Shown: positions 59,188 through 64,000 of the stretch, piece by piece | Layout: every line of letters begins with the position of its first letter | Numbering within the stretch: the stretch's first letter is position 1 | NCBI GenBank assembly: GCA_963931865.1 | Contig: OZ007506.1 | Coordinates: forward strand, 20,320,100 to 20,384,099 | Source of the DNA: Axinella damicornis | Lineage: Eukaryota > Porifera > Demospongiae > Axinellida > Axinellidae | Direction: 5' to 3' | Length of the DNA: 64,000 nt | Program-made: the position numbers and the translations under genes | The notes under the pieces: model-generated | Databases searched by the model: none | What the model was told of the DNA's origin: nothing | What the model saw: only the letters and a program-made list of their open reading frames with translations

Positions 59188-59928
59188 ATGCTGTGTGCCA
59201 CTTGGATTCGAGCTACCATCTTGTGTGGGTGCCTCCTTATGCTCCACAACGCTGCTGCCCAATCCTGCTCCACACCCTTTCAGGCAGTCTTTGCAGGAAT
59301 AACAACTCTCTCATTTCCACTCAATCTGGGACAATTCATGGTGCCTGATCCTAACTTCACGTTCTACAGAGAAACACTGCGCTTCACTGACGCGGAGATA
59401 GAGCGAGAACTGGCGAGCGCACTTCAACATTTCACCACACAATTTGGTCTTAACTTCTCTACTGCGGTGCCAGATGAGCGGGGGGAGCGAATTCTTGGGA
59501 ATGCAACATTCCGATTTAAGAGGTATTTATTCCCATTTAGTTTTACCGCAATTGAAAATCGCTGGTTAGTGACTGGAAACACCAACACAAAATGCTACAC
59601 TATTGGTGCAGGTGGCTTTCAAGTGTCTATCACTGGTGATATGACCTTGTTTGGGGTATACGGTGGTGAGGAAGGAAAACCGGTCCAAGCAGATGACTCT
59701 CTGAATCACGGCTATCTAACTCTTAATACCTGCGCTCAGCAGACCATACTATTCCAAGCTCAGTCGAATGTTCCAGGACGCAACTTGCCAGTCGAAGGGT
59801 GGTTTGTTGAAGAGTTTGTACTTTACAACCGCCAACTGGGAATGGGGCGAGTTCAAAGCGTCTACAAGAACAGATTCACTCCAACCGCATTCCTTATGGA
59901 TATTCAGCAAGTTTATAGCTTTCCTTGA
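59188..59928 (+). CDS. Secreted protein of unknown function, copy 2
   Basis: Paralogue of 14373-15113 in opposite orientation, also 246 residues with an intact frame, signal peptide (1-25) and the three mature cysteines. Twenty residues differ, with a cluster at 145-148 (EATF versus QVSI). The change at 47-48 removes the N-glycosylation sequon at 46 that copy 1 has; sequons at 56, 89 and 105 are kept. As in copy 1, the ATG sits immediately after TTTTCCTTATACAG, a good splice acceptor, so an upstream exon is possible. Function unknown. Confidence 0.75.
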   Translation: MLCATWIRATILCGCLLMLHNAAAQSCSTPFQAVFAGITTLSFPLNLGQFMVPDPNFTFYRETLRFTDAEIERELASALQHFTTQFGLNFSTAVPDERGERILGNATFRFKRYLFPFSFTAIENRWLVTGNTNTKCYTIGAGGFQVSITGDMTLFGVYGGEEGKPVQADDSLNHGYLTLNTCAQQTILFQAQSNVPGRNLPVEGWFVEEFVLYNRQLGMGRVQSVYKNRFTPTAFLMDIQQVYSFP

Positions 59929-60298
59929 TAATGAACTATGGAGATTTTTGGAAATTTCTTGACAATGAACTGGGGAGATATTTGGGGTATGATTGTAAAA
60001 GTTTCCTTGATAGACACATTTGGGTTTTGTTTCTGATTTTGTAAAAGATAATTATTTCTTTCAATAGAGAGAATGATCATACATAAGTTATGCATGATCA
60101 TGGGATCAGATTGGAAATATTTATTATCTTGATTGAAATCTAGCTACGGATAGCTAGTTGTCCCATTACAGAACACCAGGAATATAATCTCCCTCCCTCC
60201 CTCGTTGTAGGAAAGAGCGAATGGAATGCAGTTTTCACTGTTACTGTGTTCAATGCATGGTTGTTTGATTAATGCTCCAGAGTTTCTCGTTCCTCTCA

Positions 60299-60609
60299 TG
60301 TTGGCAAGTGCTTCAAGTAGCACGTTAAACTTTGTGGTGCTGATGTACTCTGATGTGGATGATAGGTTGTTGGTGGAGGTGGAGGTAGTTCAGAGCTGAA
60401 GCTATATCTTGAAAGACACGAAGCTTCCAGCCGGTTCTCTTCGTAAGCTGTGATAGGTTTGTGTCAAGAAGCTCAGTGATGATCGTGGGGCCTGTTCTGT
60501 CATCCAGTACTGCAGCGATGAAAGGCACGAGGTTGGGGTGATGCACCTGTGCCATGGTGCTGATCTCACGTTGGATACGGTCCACATGTAGTGTCCTCCG
60601 GTGCATCAC
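60299..60609 (-). pseudogene. Truncated protein kinase domain remnant
   Basis: The minus-strand frame from 60609 carries the helix-C region (REISTMAQVHHPNLVPFI), hinge strand (IITELLDTNL) and helix E (FQDIASALNYLH), reaching PIIH where the catalytic HRD should follow. There a frameshift scrambles the catalytic loop; fragments of the expected continuation (ISTT, NVLLEAL) are visible in other frames up to ~60299. The glycine loop, VAIK lysine, DFG and C-lobe are missing. The pattern fits animal tyrosine/TKL-type kinases. The break coincides with the outer end of the inverted-duplication arm. Confidence 0.7.
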
Positions 60610-60715
60610 ACTGTTGCCATCCTCCGGTGCGTCACACTGCTACCCGTCCTCCAGTGCATCACTCTGCTCGTCCTCTGGTGCATCACACTGCTGCCCGTCC
60701 TCCGGCACTGAATGA
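60598..60715. repeat. ~27-bp imperfect tandem repeat
   Basis: About four units of GTGCATCACACTGCTGCCC followed by GTCCTCCG lie directly upstream of the kinase remnant and give an open minus-strand frame (60606-60821) of repetitive peptides. No function is inferred. Confidence 0.7.
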
Positions 60716-61242
60716 ATGAACAATTATTGAGCTCAATGGTGTGCTGTGTTGTGGTGTCCTGTAATGGATTGTAATTACGTACAGGTACTTGAACAGGGAG
60801 GACAAATTCTGTGCATAACACGAATCGCCTTCCTGGAATTTATGGTTTGACCCCTCCAATGTTACCAGGCTCTATTCTCCCTTTCAAGAACGAGAGCCTG
60901 CATGTGAATGAGGCTAGTGCAATGAAGTCACGCTAGTGTGCATGTGCTCACTCAGGCTTGCCCCAATGAATATGACACTCCAAATATAGACTGTATAATT
61001 ATAGCTACATGTAATTATGATGCAATGGACACAAGTACACAGATATTCCCCCCAGTCATATTCATTGCTAATGAAGTGTATTCATGTGCAATGCTTTTGC
61101 ATATGTGAATTATTTGCAAGTGATGCAATACACATAATTTGCAGTATAAAACAACCAATGAAGGGCCACTAGCTAGCAAAGGTTTAACTTTGACAGTCAA
61201 GCAACCATGAAAGCTGCCTAACCCAAAAAGTGTTAGCTAGCA
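60716..61242. other. Upstream region of the APOL-like gene
   Basis: AT-rich non-coding sequence with TTCATGTGCA-like words and a CCAAT box at 61154-61158, about 90 bp before the ATG. No clear TATA box was identified and no other feature is recognised. Confidence 0.4.
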
Positions 61243-62358
61243 ATGGCTGGAGTGGTTAGCAAGGAAAGGTTAGAATCGCTCCTTGGAAAAGGGTACGTGA
61301 AATACACTGACCTTGAGCGTGCTCTCACAGACCTAGTAAGGCAGCGAAAGGTAACAATTGAAGCGCTTCTCAAAATTGTTGCTGAACTTGATGGTCATCA
61401 CAAGAATGTCAACGTTTCGAAGCTGGTGGGATCGGGTATCGGTATCATTGGAGCCCTAGTGGGCATCATTGGCCTCATACTGATCCCATTCTCTGCCGGT
61501 ATCTCTACGATAGTGGCTGGAGTGGGGGCAGGCATTGGAGGTGCAGGGGGAATGATTACATCAGGAGCTTGTGTTACAGAGTGCGGCATCTCATGGCGGC
61601 TCATGAAGCATGCCCAGAAAGCCATCGAAGCAGACAAACAGAAATGTGAAGATGTTAAGGCTCTCTGGAGTGAGTACGAGGAGTGCTGCGATCAGATCAT
61701 GAGCATGGTGGAGTCATCCGATACTCCAAAGTCAGGGGCATGGCAATTTCTAAAGGAGAAGTGGGAGATTGTCAAGAAGGACTATGCGCTAGAGGAAGAC
61801 GAAGAGTATATATGCTTGCAGACAGCGTGTATAGGTATAATGGAAAGGTTGAAGCACTTACGGGAAGATTTGTATGCAGCTGTGAAGGACAGCTGGGAGT
61901 ACAAGTGCTTAAAGAAAGCATGTGCAGCTCTAGAGAAACAGTGGGACTACATGCAGGACAAAATGCTAGCCATAAAGGAAAGGTTTGGAAAAGCAGCGTA
62001 CGTTTTTTGGAAAGTCTGCTCTTTCTTGAAGTCAATGAGCACAACAGTGGGAAGAGCTGTAATTTTAGGGCTTGATATCGGGGTTGCCGTGGCTCGTGGT
62101 CTGGAGGAATGTGGACGACCTGGGATGATTGCCTGCCTGGCAATCAAATGCATCGGCATAACTGCTATGCGAGTGTTTGACGCACTCTTCACTGTCGCTG
62201 GCCTCGTCCTTGACCTCTGGACATTCATCACTGTTGCCAGGGATATGAGGAATGGGTCACCTTCACCATCTGCCAATGAGCTGAGGGATGTGGTGGACAA
62301 GCTAAAGAAAGAGCAAGACACTTGGAGCAGTTTGTTTCTAGAGCACCCTAGTGAGTAG
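61243..62358 (+). CDS. Apolipoprotein-L-like membrane protein
   Basis: The single-exon ORF encodes 371 residues with no frameshift. The ATG context (GCA before, G after) fits a strong animal start. Residues 61-110 form a long Gly/Ala/Ile-rich hydrophobic segment (VGSGIGIIGALVGIIGLIL...GVGAGIGGAGGMITSG), the glycine-rich membrane-inserting hairpin typical of APOL proteins. It is followed by a helical, charged middle region with several cysteines, and a second hydrophobic stretch (about 299-337, RVFDALFTVAGLVLDLWTF) before a polar C-terminal helix (ANELRDVVDKLKKEQ), the same order as vertebrate APOLs. There is no N-terminal signal peptide, so it probably acts intracellularly at membranes. APOL relatives take part in membrane remodelling and innate defence; a role here is inference. 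It has no close partner genes in the window. Confidence 0.75.
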   Translation: MAGVVSKERLESLLGKGYVKYTDLERALTDLVRQRKVTIEALLKIVAELDGHHKNVNVSKLVGSGIGIIGALVGIIGLILIPFSAGISTIVAGVGAGIGGAGGMITSGACVTECGISWRLMKHAQKAIEADKQKCEDVKALWSEYEECCDQIMSMVESSDTPKSGAWQFLKEKWEIVKKDYALEEDEEYICLQTACIGIMERLKHLREDLYAAVKDSWEYKCLKKACAALEKQWDYMQDKMLAIKERFGKAAYVFWKVCSFLKSMSTTVGRAVILGLDIGVAVARGLEECGRPGMIACLAIKCIGITAMRVFDALFTVAGLVLDLWTFITVARDMRNGSPSPSANELRDVVDKLKKEQDTWSSLFLEHPSE

Positions 62359-62565
62359 CTGTGGCCCTGTTGACTGTGGTTATGACTTCTATCATCTTCA
62401 TGGTCCATGTACAGCAAAAAAAGAGTCCAATTATGGCCCTTTTCATTGGTGGGAGATTTTCTTCCGTCTATAGTATGTTGAATTCATGTCTCTTTAAACT
62501 ACACGTCTACTTATTACTGCTTACATGTATTCATGAGTACATTACAATATTACACTGTATTATTA

Positions 62566-63554
62566 GGTGTCTTCCCATTTGGTCAATTCCCACTTCGTCA
62601 ATTCCCACTTCGTCAATTTCACTTCGGCAATTCCCACTTTGTCAACTTCTCACTTTGTCAATTCCCACTTCGTCAACATTGACAAAGTGGGAATTGACAG
62701 AGTGAGAAATTGACAAAGTGGGAATTGACGAATTGGGAATTGACAAAGTGGGAATCTCTACTAAATACTGCATAGCAAGTGTGCATAGTAGCTATGGCAA
62801 ACATGGGCTGTGAGACTCAGGGCTCAACTACCAGGCATGTGCATTGACTGAAGCTCAGGGAGGAACCCCCAGGAATTGGGTGAGCAATTTCAGTGAGTTA
62901 GCAGAGTGGGAGATCTCAATCTACTACTCTGAGCTCAAGCAAAAATGCCCAGTGCACTCCCTCAGTTGGATGATCTTCTCAGCTAGCTGGCTAGATGATG
63001 GGCAGTTTTCTTCTGCATTGTGGAGTGTCATTGTGCTTGATGGGAGCAGAACAAGCAATCACTTGGAGGGATGGCACCGCAAGTTTAATTCAATCATTAG
63101 TCCGCGACATCCCAACAGCTATAGCTACCGACTGGTGGATACCATCAAAGAAGAGCAAGCACCTATGGAACTCACAGTAGTCCAGCTCGAAGCAGGATTA
63201 CATGACACCCAGACGAAAGAGATGTATAGTTGTCAATGAATGCCTAAATAGACTCAACAAAGCTAGCATACACTGATGGAGAAATAAGTCTCACAACCCA
63301 TGTTGTTATAGCTACTATATGCACACTTGGTTTGCATACCATATTACGATTAGTATTAGTATGTATTCCCACTTTGTCAATTCCCAATTCGTCAATTCCC
63401 ACTTTGTCAGTTTCTCACTTTGTCAATTCCCACTTGGTCAATGTTGACGAAGTGGGAATTGACAAAGTGAGAAGTTGACAAAGTGGGAATTGACGAAGTG
63501 AAATTGACGAAGTGGGAATTGACAAAATGGGAATTGACCAAATGGGAATAAACC
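62566..63554. mobile_element. 989-bp foldback element with internally repetitive arms, MULE-related
   Basis: Direct repeats TATTATTA (62558-62565 and 63555-63562) flank ends GGTGTCTTCCCATTTGGTC and GACCAAATGGGAATAAACC. Each arm (~62576-62755 and ~63363-63548) is an array of AATTCCCACTTTGTC-like units that itself reverses in the middle, so each arm is a palindrome. Inverted homology continues inward (GTGTGCATAGTAGCTATGG / CATAGTAGC mirrored at ~63320; GGGCTGTGAGACT mirrored at ~63290). The central loop carries a MULE transposase remnant. The 8-bp duplication is low complexity, so the exact border may differ by a base. Confidence 0.75.
62814..63239 (+). pseudogene. MULE transposase C-terminal remnant inside the foldback
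   Basis: The frame is open from 62814 to the stop at 63237-63239 without a convincing ATG. RTSNHLEGWHRKFNSIIS followed by HPNSYSYRLVDTIKEEQ matches the NN/SHxEGWHRxF...HPN...IK.EQ pattern of C-terminal parts of FLYWCH-associated Mutator-like transposases. The catalytic DDE residues are absent, so it cannot act as a transposase alone. Confidence 0.65.
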
Positions 63555-63562
63555 TATTATTA

Positions 63563-63810
63563 TACCTGTAATTATGAGACTACAAGAAATATTTAGCTAC
63601 AACCAGAAGATATTGGTAGGGAGGGAATTACAGGAGAGGGAAGGGAATTATAGGGAGGGGACTTGGGTAGGAAACCTTGTTTGCCATCTTTCATTTTCCA
63701 TTTTTACCTTCTCTTTCTACATTCTGCACCAGACTAAACAGTTTGTGCAACAAACACGACTACCTACGACTAATACTACATGTACATTAAAGGTAGACGA
63801 CAACAGACCT
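63563..63810. other. No recognised feature
   Basis: GGGAGGGAATTA-like short repeats near 63617-63660 and T/C-rich sequence after; no credible gene. Confidence 0.5.
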
Positions 63811-63819
63811 GGTACAGTG

Positions 63820-63862
63820 TAGCCTCATTCCCAGGTCCCAAAATGGCCTGGGAATGAGGCTA
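63820..63862. mobile_element. 43-bp hairpin insertion with perfect 9-bp target duplication
   Basis: TAGCCTCATTCCCAGG and its perfect reverse complement are separated by an 11-nt loop and flanked by GGTACAGTG on both sides (63811-63819 and 63863-63871). The ends match the family at 5951-7080 (TAGTCTCGTGCCCAG). Confidence 0.85.
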
Positions 63863-63871
63863 GGTACAGTG

Positions 63872-64000
63872 TTACATGATTGTATTGTATGGGGAGCATA
63901 GGGCATGGCCCTGTAGCTAGTGGTTCAGAGGTTGTGGATGATGGAGCACACCATTGTTTTCTTTGTTTTTTTTTTCCTTTTCTGATGGATCGGATAGACA
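63872..64000. other. Window end, no recognised feature
   Basis: Includes an 11-base-class T run near 63964-63975; nothing else recognised. Confidence 0.4.

Larger units (their letters stand above)
55400..60300. repeat. Right arm of the large inverted duplication
   Basis: Reverse-complement homologue of 14010-18475; the blocks are listed with the left arm. Arm-specific additions here are the 31-bp hairpin at 55514-55544 and the whole stretch ~55860-57770. The outer end lies at about 60300, next to the broken kinase. Confidence 0.8.

Overview
This is a eukaryotic, repeat-dense window that most resembles a sponge (demosponge) genome. The support is the mix of gene families: an apolipoprotein-L-like gene, an IS630/Tc1-type transposase, Crypton/ZMYM2-like and Ulp1-like remnants, a truncated animal-type protein kinase and a MULE transposase remnant. 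Very numerous short palindromic elements and one compact spliced gene fit as well. There are no bacterial operons, CRISPR arrays or rRNA genes, and I found no tRNA gene. The organism assignment is inference from family content only.

Layout. 1-2.1 kb: the 3' part of a DDE transposase (+), convergent with a two-exon gene (-) whose intron holds a MITE. 2.8-5.7 kb: a Mutator-type foldback element with a 9-bp target duplication, containing a Harbinger-type element that itself contains a 251-bp palindrome, plus a separate small MITE. 5.9-7.1 kb: a 1.13-kb element with TAGTCTCGTGCCCAG ends and a 9-bp target duplication, itself carrying a nested element. 7.4-13.5 kb: further hairpin elements, a segmental and a tandem duplication, and two frameshifted gene remnants on the minus strand. 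14.0-18.5 kb and 55.4-60.3 kb: the two arms of a diverged inverted duplication, each with one copy of the same secreted-protein gene. Between the arms, 20,011-55,297 is a huge tandem array of an 848-bp unit. 60.3-64 kb: a broken kinase, an intact APOL-like gene, a foldback element with a MULE transposase remnant, and a 43-bp hairpin insertion.

The array is the main feature. Each unit is A (512 bp) + B (336 bp). A has imperfect terminal inverted repeats and TTAG/TTAA borders like a piggyBac-type MITE. The array is (A-B)x41 followed by a final A, so both ends coincide with the edges of A. This suggests unequal exchange between two A copies flanking B. Units are almost identical; I saw only three small length differences plus one 200-N assembly gap, so true copy number is unknown.

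Probably functional protein-coding genes: the two-exon gene at 568-2132, the secreted-protein pair at 14373-15113 and 59188-59928, and the APOL-like gene at 61243-62358. The remaining coding signals look like transposon parts or decayed copies. I see no evidence that these genes work together in one pathway.
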